Source: Tigriopus japonicus | Taxonomy: Eukaryota; Arthropoda; Copepoda; Harpacticoida; Harpacticidae | Direction of reading: 5' to 3' | Length of the DNA stretch: 64,000 nt | Assembly: GCA_010645155.1 (NCBI GenBank) | Contig: CM021322.1 | Coordinates: 3,890,905-3,954,904, forward strand | Shown: positions 12,901-21,646 of the stretch, piece by piece | Numbering within the stretch: position 1 is the stretch's first letter | Layout: each line of letters begins with the position of its first letter | Notes under the pieces: model-generated | Seen by the model: only the letters and a program-made list of their open reading frames with translations | Databases searched by the model: none | What the model was told of the DNA's origin: nothing | Translations under genes and position numbers: made by a program

Positions 12901-12956
12901 GGCGACGGGGCGCCTTTGAGCCCCGTCTGGGGGCCCGATCCCCCCGACTCAGACAT
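640..12956 (-). CDS. KMT2C/D: KMT2C/KMT2D (MLL3/MLL4, Lpt-type) N-terminal part, 14 coding exons, incomplete at left edge
   Basis: Coding exons on the minus strand: 12956-12346, 12276-11612, 10048-9755, 9682-9360, 9250-9060, 8992-8491, 8417-8038, 7972-4603, 4188-4069, 3408-3240, 3044-2655, 1809-1628, 1547-1113 and 900-640. Every junction is GT-AG and phases agree across all 14 exons, giving 2,631 residues without a stop. Domain order is extended PHD1 (from C306), a degenerate PHD2, PHD3, a CXXC-rich zinc region, a second PHD cluster across exons 7-8, an HMG box near residues 2045-2110, and an LXXLL motif. This order and local similarity are those of KMT2C/D, the nuclear H3K4 mono-methyltransferase scaffold of enhancer COMPASS-like complexes. 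The ATG at 12956 is the first after an in-frame stop. No SET, FYRN or FYRC domain lies in the window. Whether the gene continues to them, or is a separate Lpt gene as in Drosophila, cannot be decided here. Confidence 0.93.
1113..1547 (-). CDS. KMT2C/D: KMT2C/D exon 13: acidic linker
   Basis: Residues 2400-2544, starting MMDPRMRMALPQRPEG after the acceptor at 1549-1548. It contains an acidic segment (ADEDLFNMGDDFNIMEFNDT). The frame stays open into the intron as far as a stop near 963, but the strong donor GTAAGT at 1112-1107 is in phase with exon 14, so I end the exon at 1113. Confidence 0.75.
1628..1809 (-). CDS. KMT2C/D: KMT2C/D exon 12: Pro/Gln-rich linker
   Basis: Residues 2339-2399, phase 1 in and 0 out (donor GTAAGC). 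The content is almost entirely Pro, Gln, Asn and Gly. Confidence 0.72.
2655..3044 (-). CDS. KMT2C/D: KMT2C/D exon 11: Ser/Pro/Gln linker with LXXLL motif
   Basis: Residues 2209-2338, phase 1 in and 1 out. I chose the donor GTGGGA at 2654-2649 because it is the one that joins in frame to exon 12 (LWVP-EPEVPP). The motif LRYLL (2733-2719) fits the LXXLL nuclear-receptor box; human KMT2C/D also carry such motifs downstream of the HMG box. Confidence 0.75.
3240..3408 (-). CDS. KMT2C/D: KMT2C/D exon 10: Pro/Ala/Thr-rich linker
   Basis: Residues 2153-2208, phase 0 in and 1 out (donor GTAAGC). It contains an Ala run and a Pro/Thr-rich stretch ending PPPQWRANPT. No fold is recognised. Confidence 0.78.
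4069..4188 (-). CDS. KMT2C/D: KMT2C/D exon 9: short Ser/Asn/Gln linker
   Basis: Residues 2113-2152, phase 0 on both sides, acceptor AACAG and donor GTTAGT. The protein is Ser/Asn/Gln/Gly-rich without a domain. Because its length is a multiple of three it could be skipped without changing frame. Confidence 0.75.
4603..7972 (-). CDS. KMT2C/D: KMT2C/D exon 8: last PHD of cluster, acidic region, Gln/Met/His-rich region, HMG box
   Basis: Residues 989-2112 in one 3,370-bp exon. At the start, CHMCG...CGPCQS...CIVCEESY...CFTCLRWCHGEC...CQMC completes the second PHD cluster (7972-7710). Downstream are conserved KMT2C/D motifs: GVCLTERGMAML, VGIGGFQAKSR and YPEYIQESFFGRDCLD. Then come a Lys/Glu/Ala coiled-coil-like stretch (about 6890-6770), an acidic segment (6670-6330), and a long Gln/Met/His/Pro region (about 6250-5000) with poly-Gln and a tandem hexapeptide. 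The last part (about 4820-4615) is the family HMG box, from KWESDEPLGENATIA to YVQQARENR. Donor GTAAGA, phase 0. The opposite strand shows long open frames here, as expected from biased codon use; I regard them as shadows. Confidence 0.95.
5361..5395 (-). repeat. Poly-Gln codon run inside KMT2C/D
   Basis: A CAA/CAG run encodes 11 consecutive glutamines. Further Gln runs lie at 5585-5605 and 5800-5825. Mixed codons indicate old, stabilised repeats rather than one pure trinucleotide tract. Confidence 0.85.
5547..5670 (-). repeat. Tandem PHSMAQ hexapeptide repeat in KMT2C/D
   Basis: The hexapeptide PHSMAQ recurs five times with short spacers (IPHSMAQ twice in direct succession). At DNA level the top strand repeats CCATGGAATG about every 18-35 bp. 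Confidence 0.85.
8038..8417 (-). CDS. KMT2C/D: KMT2C/D exon 7: second PHD cluster, first fingers
   Basis: Residues 863-988. The segment DEFTLKQDICVSCGSVG, then CTQCGQCYHPHC, GWRCLDCLVCEGCG and LCDECDISYHIYC is nearly collinear with the second PHD cluster of human KMT2C/D. All visible zinc ligands are present. It ends inside WKCKW, phase 2. Confidence 0.95.
8491..8992 (-). CDS. KMT2C/D: KMT2C/D exon 6: end of first PHD cluster and basic Gly/Arg linker
   Basis: Residues 695-862. The first residues (HVHAQCD) and CKIC complete the zinc module begun in exon 5. The rest is a Gly/Arg/Ser linker (GKRGRRGTFGF and similar) without a recognised domain. Donor GTGAGA, phase 0. Confidence 0.88.
9060..9250 (-). 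CDS. KMT2C/D: KMT2C/D exon 5: Cys-rich zinc region after PHD3
   Basis: Residues 632-694. It starts RCRKCTDCGSRT and continues through paired cysteines (CDSCYQQ, CPVCGRAYRH, CAMC). This order matches KMT2C after its third PHD. Donor GTACGC, phase 2 out; the following His/Cys ligands are in exon 6. Confidence 0.9.
9360..9682 (-). CDS. KMT2C/D: KMT2C/D exon 4: degenerate PHD2 and PHD3
   Basis: Residues 524-631. The PHD2 region keeps one CxxC (CTVCGQH) but lacks the preceding CxxC pair, and the His and Cys that normally follow (family HYHGMC) are replaced by HYYYTG. PHD3 begins at the CQKC-KWCQNC cluster and looks complete (YLLCDVCDGAFHAHCLRP...GWKCK). The phase is 1 in and 0 out. Confidence 0.92.
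9755..10048 (-). CDS. KMT2C/D: KMT2C/D exon 3: remainder of extended PHD1
   Basis: Residues 426-523. It carries the H-x2-C pair (GHLFVHKQCALWS), then CAHC and YHFPC zinc ligands in the family order. Where the family has a final C-P-E-H ligand pair (LLCPEH in human KMT2C), this protein reads LLIGAEY, so that pair is absent. The intron to exon 4 is only 72 bp and has no room for a missed exon. Confidence 0.9.
10049..11611 (-). other. KMT2C/D intron 2, largest fully contained intron of this gene
   Basis: AT-rich. It contains the short inverted-repeat element at 10458-10575. Nothing else with coding or RNA features was seen. Confidence 0.7.
10458..10575. mobile_element. Short hAT-like inverted-repeat element (118 bp)
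   Basis: The left end AAGGGGTAGGCAAAC and the reverse complement of the right end, CAGGGGTCGGCAACC, agree at 12 of 15 positions. Such CAGGGGTCGGCAA ends are common in hAT-derived MITEs. No clear 8-bp target duplication is visible, so it is old or misdelimited. It encodes no protein. Confidence 0.45.
11612..12276 (-). CDS. KMT2C/D: KMT2C/D exon 2: Arg-Gly region and first zinc pair of extended PHD1
   Basis: Residues 204-425, phase 2 in and phase 1 out (donor GTAAGT at 11611-11606). It opens with an RG-rich stretch, then C306-x2-C309 followed by LSERSALGQGEM. That matches the start of the first extended PHD of human KMT2C (CAFC...SSLGQGDL, recalled from memory). A Ser-rich linker follows. Confidence 0.88.
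12346..12956 (-). CDS. KMT2C/D: KMT2C/D exon 1 (coding): start codon, Ser/Ala/Gly-rich N terminus
   Basis: Residues 1-203. The ATG at 12956-12954 follows an in-frame TAG, and the exon ends at the donor GTAAGG (12345-12341), phase 2. The sequence is low complexity. A basic nuclear-localisation-like stretch (ERKRAKTEIK) is followed by an Ala-rich segment, and a GRP core resembling an AT-hook lies near the end. No zinc-binding residues occur here. Confidence 0.85.
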
Positions 12957-13027
12957 GCAGGCAATGGGACGACCTCGGATCACGCATAGAGAGCTCTATG
13001 TCTAATAGTGGGCTCGGTGGCGGCGAT
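12957..13027 (-). other. KMT2C/D 5' UTR part of exon 1
   Basis: An acceptor-like TTTCCAG (rc of 13034-13028) precedes ATCGCCGCC. It suggests that this leader is spliced to an upstream non-coding exon. Confidence 0.45.
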
Positions 13028-13792
13028 CTGGAAATCGGAATCCAAATGAAACACGACTTCATCTTTATTCCGGCCAATGATGATTTGCGTTCGGAGTGGC
13101 ACTCGACAAATAAACAACTAAACTTGATATCAGATGTAAAATACTAGTCGACGAGTTCGATTCACGATGATGCTCTTTCCCTACTTGGACTAGGAAGAGC
13201 TTGATTTTACTAGACGGAGGATTCCTTCTCTATTTGTATCATATCCGACCTCTTCTGGCAAATGGTTTTTCTTGTTCTTTTTTTTGAAGGACATTCTTAA
13301 GATAAGTGTAATATCCTGATTTCTTTGGCACATCACTTTGTAAGAGTTTTGGATTGGAAATTTGGGAAATGTAAACATTCAAGGACAACACCTAATACTT
13401 CTCCTTAAATAAATAAGATAATACTAAACCCTTTTCAAAGCTCTTTTCGGTGAGCCTACGAGCTAAACCTCGCCTCAATTTGAGCGTGAACTGTTTCAGC
13501 TCCATCACAAATAAATTGCCAGCATCTTTATGTGTGAGCGACACCCATCGCGTAATATTCTGGATTCGCATCTTGTCTTCATCTTCATACCCGGTATCAA
13601 ACCCCATAAATCAATCCCTTGGCTCCCAAAATCTCATCTCCCAAGCTCATCTTCATCCCAAAATCATCATAACAACAACAACAACTAGCCCACAACACTC
13701 ACACACATTGGAAGATGCAAAAAATAGACGCTCGAGTTGGGCTTCTTCTCCATCTATGTCAAGATTTTCACGTCACCGTTAAACGGGCTTAC

Positions 13793-14120
13793 CCCGCTTA
13801 ATCCGGTTAATTCAGACCGCAGCGGGCGTTGGATGCGGCCGGGTGGGCGGTCTGCGGGTGGAACTGGGTGGGTGCTAGCTGGGCTGGTCCCCCCGACGAC
13901 GACGACGACGGATCAACTTGGGACTCACTCACTCACTCACTCAGTCAGTGTGACCTGCCTCGACAGAGTGTGACTGCCAACTGCGGCCTAACTTAGGTCT
14001 GCCTCAGTAAAGCTAGCCCGCAGGAGCTGATCGGCCCGCCGGTTCTTGGCTGGCGGAACGAGCGTTGTTGTGGGTGTACTGCCGACAAGGAAATTCAGGC
14101 TGATTGAGAGCGGATCTGCC
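13793..14120 (-). promoter_or_regulatory. GC-rich putative promoter / non-coding first exon of KMT2C/D
   Basis: This block is clearly richer in G+C and CpG than the surrounding AT-rich DNA. A good donor (GCGGG|GTAAGC, minus strand, exon end at 13793) pairs with the acceptor at 13028 to remove a 765-bp 5' UTR intron. The transcription start is not determined. Confidence 0.4.
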
Positions 14121-15272
14121 CAGCGGCTGACACAAGACGATGCTTTGGCAGGGTGACGAAAATGGGTAGATTGATATGGGTAGAGAAACGATAAAAGTTG
14201 AAGGAATGGAACTTTATGGCGATGGAGAGGTTTATAGGAGGAGATTGAAGATTTTTTTTATGGAGATGAGCGGATAGGATAGGATTTGGAAGGCATGGGG
14301 GATTGGAAAATGAGATGAGATGAATGGGCGCACTGAGCGAAATTCGGGCGCACCGGAGGGACCCAGTCGGGTTGGGCAGAGAGAGAGAATGCTCCGTCAG
14401 AATGGGCTGAATCGGCGAACCGAGCCAGGATTATCTTTTATGGGTTCCAGGGTGACTAGGGAAATCTTTTTTACCATCCACATTATCTGAGAAAAGTTCT
14501 GGACAAAAACATGATTTTAAGCTAACTGAAGTTCAAGCTCTGTGTTTATCATCTCTTGATGTACAACTAACCCTCATTATCAGAATGATATAGATGTTGA
14601 CGATCAATCTTATTTTTTACAATTTTGACTGTACCTCAATAAGATTTAAGCCATCAAAGTTTCACATAACATCGATACTTTGAGACTGCGTGAAATTGAT
14701 ATTCAGCTCACTTGATCCTCATATTTACTGATACAGGTAAAAAGATTGTGGTAAAAGATATTTATACAAATCATATTAGAGTCCATTGAGAATGAATACT
14801 TTTACAAACAAAAATGGACAGCACCCTTCGTTTCAGTCAATGTTTGGATAGGCATTAGCACTTGCCACCAAGCCAACTAGTCCGTAGAGCAGCCACCCCA
14901 AGAACTACTTTCTGTGCGAGATCATCAACAACTCCTTTTCCTTTTGGCTTCTCGCTCGAGCGGATTTACGCCTGAGTAATTTTAACCGGGATTCAGCGAG
15001 CGTTTCACCGATGATGGGCCCCCACCAAACAACCTGTCGGGCTTCAGTCGCTCGAATTATCTGTCCATCATCGGTACACAGGGTACACCGCTCTAGGACG
15101 GATGTTCCACCTCCTTTCAAAATGGAACCAAATTGAGTTCCTCTTCTTTAGACCCGGCAAGTTACGAAATGAACCTGGAAAGCTTCGTTCTCGTTGAGTC
15201 TTCTTGGATGAAGTAAAGGCAAACCTTCGTTTGAAGGCCTCGTGCAATGAAAGTTACTCTATTGGGTCGTAA

Positions 15273-15445
15273 AACTTGGACCGTCGGGGACAGGGAATTG
15301 ATTTCTTTCGAAAGGCAATTAAACTTGGATCATCAGGGACAGGGCATTGATTTCTATACGCAATTAAACTTGGAACATCAAGGACAAGGACATCCTTCTT
15401 CTACAAACAATGTAACTTGGACCAACAGGACCAGGGAAATAATTA
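15273..15445. repeat. Diverged tandem repeat, about 47 bp x 4
   Basis: Units starting AACTTGGA occur at 15273, 15322, 15367 and 15414. They share a core of the form GGACAGGG-ATTGATTTCT-CAATTA. The array lies in a plus-strand open frame (15247-15522), which gives a repeated NLDHQGQG peptide. There is no other evidence that the frame is translated. Confidence 0.65.
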
Positions 15446-18179
15446 TCGGCCCTAAATATCTTCCGCTCTGGGAGGCTACTCATCTGCAGCACCAGATAAA
15501 CCGCAAATTCCCCTCTCTCTGACAACAAATTGTGGTGGCTCAGAGCTAGCACTCGTGCTTGCCAATTTGTGGGCTGGGGTTTGCGCCTCCATGAGGGTTT
15601 TTGTTTCAAACGTTTTTCAGTAAATGCTGGTTGTTTTCCTATGTTTTTAGGTATGTTTAGGTTAGACTTAGTTAGGTTAAGTTTAAGTTTAGTTCAGATA
15701 ATCTATGCTCTTCCTGTCAATATTTTGTCCATATCTATGACGGGATGACTCATCTCCCAGATTGAAAGACATTCAGGGGCCATAGGAAATAATTCCTATA
15801 TATATAACTAAGCAATTCCAAAAAGAACGTTTGGAATGAGAATAATAGTTTTATTAGTAGTAGTTCTAAGTTCTTTTATTATTAGTAATTAGTAATAGTA
15901 GTAATTCTCAATAGGCCATACGCTTTCTGTGTCTTAAACCTAAACGACAGTTTTGGTTAAAATTGCACCTCGAAATTTATTCAATGGTTTATAAAAGTCT
16001 GCACTTTAAATGATTTGTGTGGAATGATTCTGGGGTTACATGTGAAAAGGAACTGATTTACGTGAAATTTTTTGACGTTAATGTGTCATGGTGCCATGTT
16101 TGAAAATTTGAGCCTTAAAAGAAGAGGCGAATCGATTTAGCATGAAGAAAAATTTATGCTAAAGAAAAAAAGAAGAAAGAATAGAACAAAGAAAAGAGCA
16201 AAAGAAACGAAAAAAACGTTGAATCTCCTCCAACTTGGGATTGTTCATTTCCAAAGCCTTTATTCAAAACGCTGGCATTAGATTTCGGTTTTGCTAGATT
16301 TTCACACTCTTGGATGCTCTCAAGGTCATTCCAGTTCAGAGGATTGTATCCAAATTACCTAGTAGTACGGAAAGGGGCACCATTTAGAGTTTTTTGAAAC
16401 ATTGTACGGAAGAGTAAAGCTTCAAGCAACTAAAAAACCAACAGTATTTGATTTTGTTGACCATTTTTATTTTTGACCGGGTTATGGGGTGTGCACCAAC
16501 AACACCCACAGACCTATTGAGTCCAAGACAACCAACATCTGTCCTACTTGTCCTACAAGACCCTCAATCCATGCATGCCGGTAAGAGCTGCCCGGGCCAG
16601 AGGTGTCATTGTTTTGGTGCGACCCGTCAAGCGCGGCCACCTTCCTGTGACTCTGGAGCCGACCTCGGTTAACTGCAACAACATTTTGCAGAGCATCGAA
16701 GTCCAAAGGCATTTTGACTTATTTTTATGAAGCCATCTTTTGATTTAAAAAACCAGGGTACCAAAAACTTACACTTTAAAAAACTTGGCCATCTCTGAAT
16801 ATTTGCTTAAGTTTTTAAAATAAAAAAAAAGTTAAAATATAAAAATTACTCAATGGAAAATTTGTAAAAGCCTCTATACATTTGTTTTTTTACCGTAAAA
16901 GTCAATCGAATTACCTCCAAAAAATGATTTTTCGTCAAAAATACCTTAAGTTTTTTTTTTAAATAAAAACTGGTGAAAATTATAAAAAGTTTTTTTTTTT
17001 AGAAAATAAATTTCAAATGTGGTCTCTAGTAATTAGGAATTTTGACAAACAACCAATGAGCTAACTAATGGGTAAAAGGCCAATTTAAATTTTAATTAGC
17101 ACAAATTCACAAATTAAAGAAACGTATTTATTTGAAATTTGACTAACCTGAGACTTTAAGCTATTTCTAGATTAGGAAAGATAATTATAGAAATTCTTTC
17201 ACATCTTGCTCAAAATAACATAAGACCCTTAAAATTCCCTTTAATCTTGGAACACTGCTTCAAATGTTTTCCAACGAGCGCTCAACGCAATTTGTCTTCA
17301 AATTTTCTCAAAACCTCGTTCTCACTGCCTTCAGTCCATTTGATTAAAGTAAAGGCTGAAAGTCTATTTCCAACCTTTAGATTAAAGCAGATGCTCATGG
17401 GCTCTGGGGAAGCGCGAAAAAGCTGAAGATATTAGCTGTAACGGCCATAGTTCTCCAGTTGTCGCAAATGATGCCTAATTAGGAAATTCGCACGATTTTT
17501 TTATTTTTAAATTATTTTTTTATAAATTTGTTTTCTATCACTACGTTGGTGGACATAATTCTCATTAAAAGAGGTGTTAATCATGAATCTTAGACGGCAT
17601 TGCCTGTAACAAGTTATTTTTGTCTAACTTGTCATAACAAGACACTGAGCGAGCTAAAAAAATGTACTTTAGCACTAAAAGTGGAATTTTACCGATTCCA
17701 TCATGTTTGCAAGTACTCACATAGGAATAAAACTGGAATTTGAGACTGCTTTTTTCGCTCTTAAAATTCATCAACATTGAATATCTCAGAGCGAATTTTC
17801 AATAGTATTTTTTATCGAACTATTGCAAATCATAGATGTTCAAACTCGAAAAGTTTTTTGAGACTTCTAATCTTAACAAAAATTTCATCTGAGCTCATCA
17901 AAAGTGTAAAGTTATCTTGTAGATATCCAACTGGCAGGTTTTTATGTTCACGATAGAAAAGTGTGGATCTGAAAAAAGACAATTGGGAGAGGTCAAAGAA
18001 ATGCTTTGCGTTGCCCTAATAATTCATCTAGAAATAGTTTTTTAATATAAAGACAAAAATTTGTTCCCGTAGAATGTGTGTTTCAAGTACTGTTTGCTGT
18101 ATCATGCCATGCCTTAAACATGAAAATGATGAAATTGTTGGCTTATGCATCACCTTCATTTAAAAAACAAATGTTTACT

Positions 18180-18440
18180 AAATTGATGTGAAATATTTAC
18201 AATTTCGGCCCAATTGAATGGGGAAATGAAAGCTTTTGCCTTTTCAAAAGTTTGCCAAGAAGATGGCAACAGCGAAAGAGCTAGGTCTTTTTGTTAAAAA
18301 ATATCAGAAGAGTACCAGCTCGTCCATCTTATTTAAGATCATCATGTATCGAGCTTTGGTAGGACAAACTTTCGATTCCGACGCTTTGCAGATTATCCCC
18401 TGGATTTTGTTTTTGGCGAAACAACTCTGAATCAGACACT
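18180..18440. mobile_element. Old diverged copy of the 43.3-kb long-inverted-repeat element family
   Basis: Read by eye, this stretch follows the inner part of the element at 43310-43752 in the same order. The shared blocks are a CAATTGAATGG / CAATCGAATGG block, a TTTTGTTAAAA / TTTTGTGGTAAAA block, then GAGCTTTG and CTCCGAC/TTCCGACGC-like blocks. Ends and target duplication are not recognisable. Confidence 0.35.
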
Positions 18441-21150
18441 AACACAAGCAACAGCCAAACTCATTTCAATTTCTACTTCTTCTTATGCATTACAAGGCTG
18501 CTTTTTTACATGGTTGCCAGCCCGAGGAGGATTATCCTACAGAAGTTGCCTAAATAAAGTTTCGAGGAGAAGAACCTGAGACCTCTCTTGAGTTTGGGAG
18601 TTGCGCTTTGTACGATAAAACATGTGTTCATCGTTTTTCATTAATACAATTGTTTCTTAATGATTTCGAAGCGAAACTCCTCCTTCTTTATATCTCGCTC
18701 GAAACATATTATCGACCTGAATTCATGCCCAAAGAATGTTGAACATGAAGATAGATCAAAGCGAAAGATTGATTTGGGCAAACTATTTTCTTGATTTCTG
18801 CATTTTTAACCATGAAAAGTGAAATAACGACATGCAACCGTTTGAAAAACGGAGTATCATGCATTGATTCATTATGAATGGCCGAGCGAAAAAAATTGTA
18901 TGATGAGAATTCTTACATTAATGATGTAAAAATCGTGATTTGGTCAACCCAAAGTCATTTCCAAGAATATTTTTTTTGCATGTTTCACAATTTGTCAAAA
19001 ACAATATGAAACTATAAAATACGCTATCCTTCACACGTGATTTTTTTGAACACGGTGAGAAACTTCCTAAAGTACTCTCTCTATAATTCTTTTGATAACA
19101 TTATTGTAAGGAAGAGTACTGGTAGCAATTATGAAATTACAGGGGTCTAAAATTTGGAACGATTACGGAATTTCAAAGTTATCGTTAACAATCAGCCCAG
19201 CAAGGATTGAAGTCGCGAGATAAGGGCAAGAAAATTGAAATTACAAAGCTGACGAGGACACCCCCCTTCCCTTTGACTTCTGGGAGCAAAGAGGCCACTT
19301 GATTTTCTTTTGTTGGTTGATCAGTAAACAACTTGTGACAAAAAAAACTGCACCAAGAGTACTCCAATTTAAAATATAAAAATGAACTGGTTCATGAGAA
19401 ATCACGTGGTCAATCTTGTCTTAATTGAGAATTAGTTGGCTTTTTTATCCTCCAAAATTCTTCAACAAACGTGCCCTCAGTTTTAATGGGGGCTGTTTTC
19501 TTAAATGATGTTAGGAATACTTTTTATCATGTCTACGTACCTTCGACAGCCATGGATAACTCCCTCTTCCTAAAACGTGCCTTTAAATTAATGGCGATCC
19601 CCGTCTCTTGATAAACGCATGGCTGTAATTTACTTTGAATGCCGATCGTCATAACCGAATAAGGAAAGATCTTCCTGATTCTAAAGCTCATCCCGCTCAT
19701 TGACAAAGGAGGCTGTTCGAAAAGAATAAAACCCAGGAAGTTCATTATTAGCACCAACTACTGTATGTTCTGGAAATGCTTCAGACCATTTTGTCGGCAT
19801 GAGTTTCCTTGAACATTATTGTTCCGTGCTCGTTGGGAGCCGGCTAGCTAGCACGATCCCCGTTAGTAGGTAGTTGAGTAGTTGTCATGCAATAGGTTCC
19901 GCGAACGTCCCATTTTGCTCTCAACATTCCATTCATGTGCCCTAAAACCGATAGCGAGGATGTTCGTCTTCCACTACTTCTGGTTTTCCCTGCGGATCGG
20001 ACTCGCCCGAAAGGAATTTCTGGTGATTCTAATCAAGGTAGCCAAGCAACTCAATGGCCAAGCTCTTACCCAAGCACCACCCAGCACTTCAACAGGGCCC
20101 TGATGTCTTGGATGGACGCCGCTTTAGAACTAGATAGGCCAGGTAGGTAGGGAGGGAGGGAGATAGATAGGTAAAGAGAAAGAGTATCGCCATCCATAGT
20201 CTGTGGGCTCTATAAGGTTTGAATGTCGGAGAAAATCCCGTTTCTTGGCCCGTCACTTCTAAGAGGATCACCAACATCTTCCGCATCCGAAAGATAAAAT
20301 TCATTTTGAAATCTTACCAAGAAAGCAACTTGATATTTTATGACTATCGAAGGGTAACCGGATTCCGTGACCAAAACCGAATTCGAATAATCGCAGTTTG
20401 TCACGTGTAATCAAAGAGTTACGTAACCAAATCGTGAAGGATTGAATTTGTCTGCGACGACGATGGGCAGAAATAGTCTGGGTGCAAATGGCAGGAGAAA
20501 AATATGTCTTTTAAGAGTGGCCCTCTTTTGTTTTCCACATGTTCGAATGACATGTTTAGATTTCAGACAACCAAATAACTTCCATTTAATAGGAAATCAC
20601 ATGCTGAGAAGGCCTCCAAGGTGATGAGAAATGTTATTTCCTCTGCCGTATTTCGCACTTTCAGGAATATTACGGACAGACATTTGAAAAGTGTCAAGTT
20701 CGATGATTGCGGTGGGTAATTTCGCATCATGAGCGACCTGAAAGAGTATTATTAAGATGGCTTGATCTGCTGGTAAGTGTATCCAGGCAAGGAAATCGAG
20801 ATCAAAGAAGCTGGCATGATGGAAAGACTTGCACTCCGATCGTTCGTTCGTCCGTTGAATCAAGCCACGCCGATTGGAGTTGCCCCGCCGGAGAACTTAA
20901 AAAACTTACCTTCTCCCTTGATTCCACCCGTCAGCTCTGGATGGTCCGCCAAAGCCCTAGGTGGCAATGTCGCCCGCAGGTTGGTACAAACATACAGCTA
21001 TGATGTCCAACTCCATCTGGGCCCAAGCCTACCTGAGTGAACGTATACCAGCTCGAAATCCACAGGTCTTCGCCATGGCATACCATGGCTCCCCTCACCC
21101 TGCTAGCCAATGGGTGCCTGGTAGGTTCTCAGGTGTACCCTCGTGATAGC

Positions 21151-21180
21151 GATGGTGGTGGTGGTGGTGGTGGTGGTGGT
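21151..21180. repeat. (GGT)n microsatellite
   Basis: About nine uninterrupted GGT units after GAT, with a few more interrupted units to 21200. It lies about 340 bp upstream of the claudin-like start codon. Confidence 0.9.
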
Positions 21181-21517
21181 GCCATTGGTAGTGGTGGTGA
21201 TTGGGAGAAGTGGAAGAGAGGCAGCTAGGTAGTGAAGGAGCCCAGGGTCTAGGCAATCACCTTTCAAAAAAGATATGTTCCTTTAGTTCTTCAATACATT
21301 CCGGTCTGTGCTCAGGGAGTAAAGATCGACGATCGAAAGGAGGTGTGATCAAAGAAGAATCAGAATGGTTTAAAGAGTGCATGAATTGTACATCTCACAA
21401 CGACCTAAACGACAGTGATACTTCAGTGCAATATCGATCTTGATCTCTTGGCGTGTTCAAAAGGGGTTTCCGAATCTGCTTGATCGATCCACACCAACCC
21501 ATTCAAGAGATATAATC

Positions 21518-21646
21518 ATGGCCTTTTGTAGTGCGAGTACTTTGTGCTTTGCGGCCATTTGTGCGCTGATATCTGGGGCACTTTTGGCCATTTCATTCTC
21601 CACAGACAATTGGCAAGTGATCCGTGTCAAGCGAAATGAACTCGAG
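21518..21646 (+). CDS. Claudin-like exon 1: first transmembrane helix
   Basis: Residues 1-43. The ATG is preceded by TATAATC and is the first Met of a helix-containing frame (MAFCSASTLCF...). It ends NELE at donor GTAAGA, phase 0. Confidence 0.85.

Larger units (their letters stand above)
14121..21517. other. Intergenic DNA between KMT2C/D and the claudin-like gene
   Basis: About 7.4 kb, largely AT-rich with long A and T runs (especially 16.7-17.1 kb). It holds the 47-bp tandem repeat at 15273-15445, a diverged transposon copy near 18.2 kb and a GGT microsatellite at 21151. Open frames near 14905-15120 (minus) and 16448-16730 show no recognised family or supporting splice structure. The last kilobase should contain the claudin-like promoter and 5' UTR, but no core promoter motif stands out. 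Confidence 0.6.

Noticed and set aside
13392..13607. 71-codon minus-strand open frame upstream of KMT2C/D
   Set aside because: It has ATG and stop but no known similarity, and it falls in the inferred 5' UTR intron. Kept only as a possible small ORF.
15640..15695. Several TTAGG words, like the arthropod telomere repeat
   Set aside because: They are irregularly spaced and mixed with TTAAG and TTAGA; not an array.
16448..16730. GC-richer open frames on both strands
   Set aside because: No domain, and the only donor-like site (near 16580) has no partner exon. Could be a decayed mobile fragment but nothing proves it.
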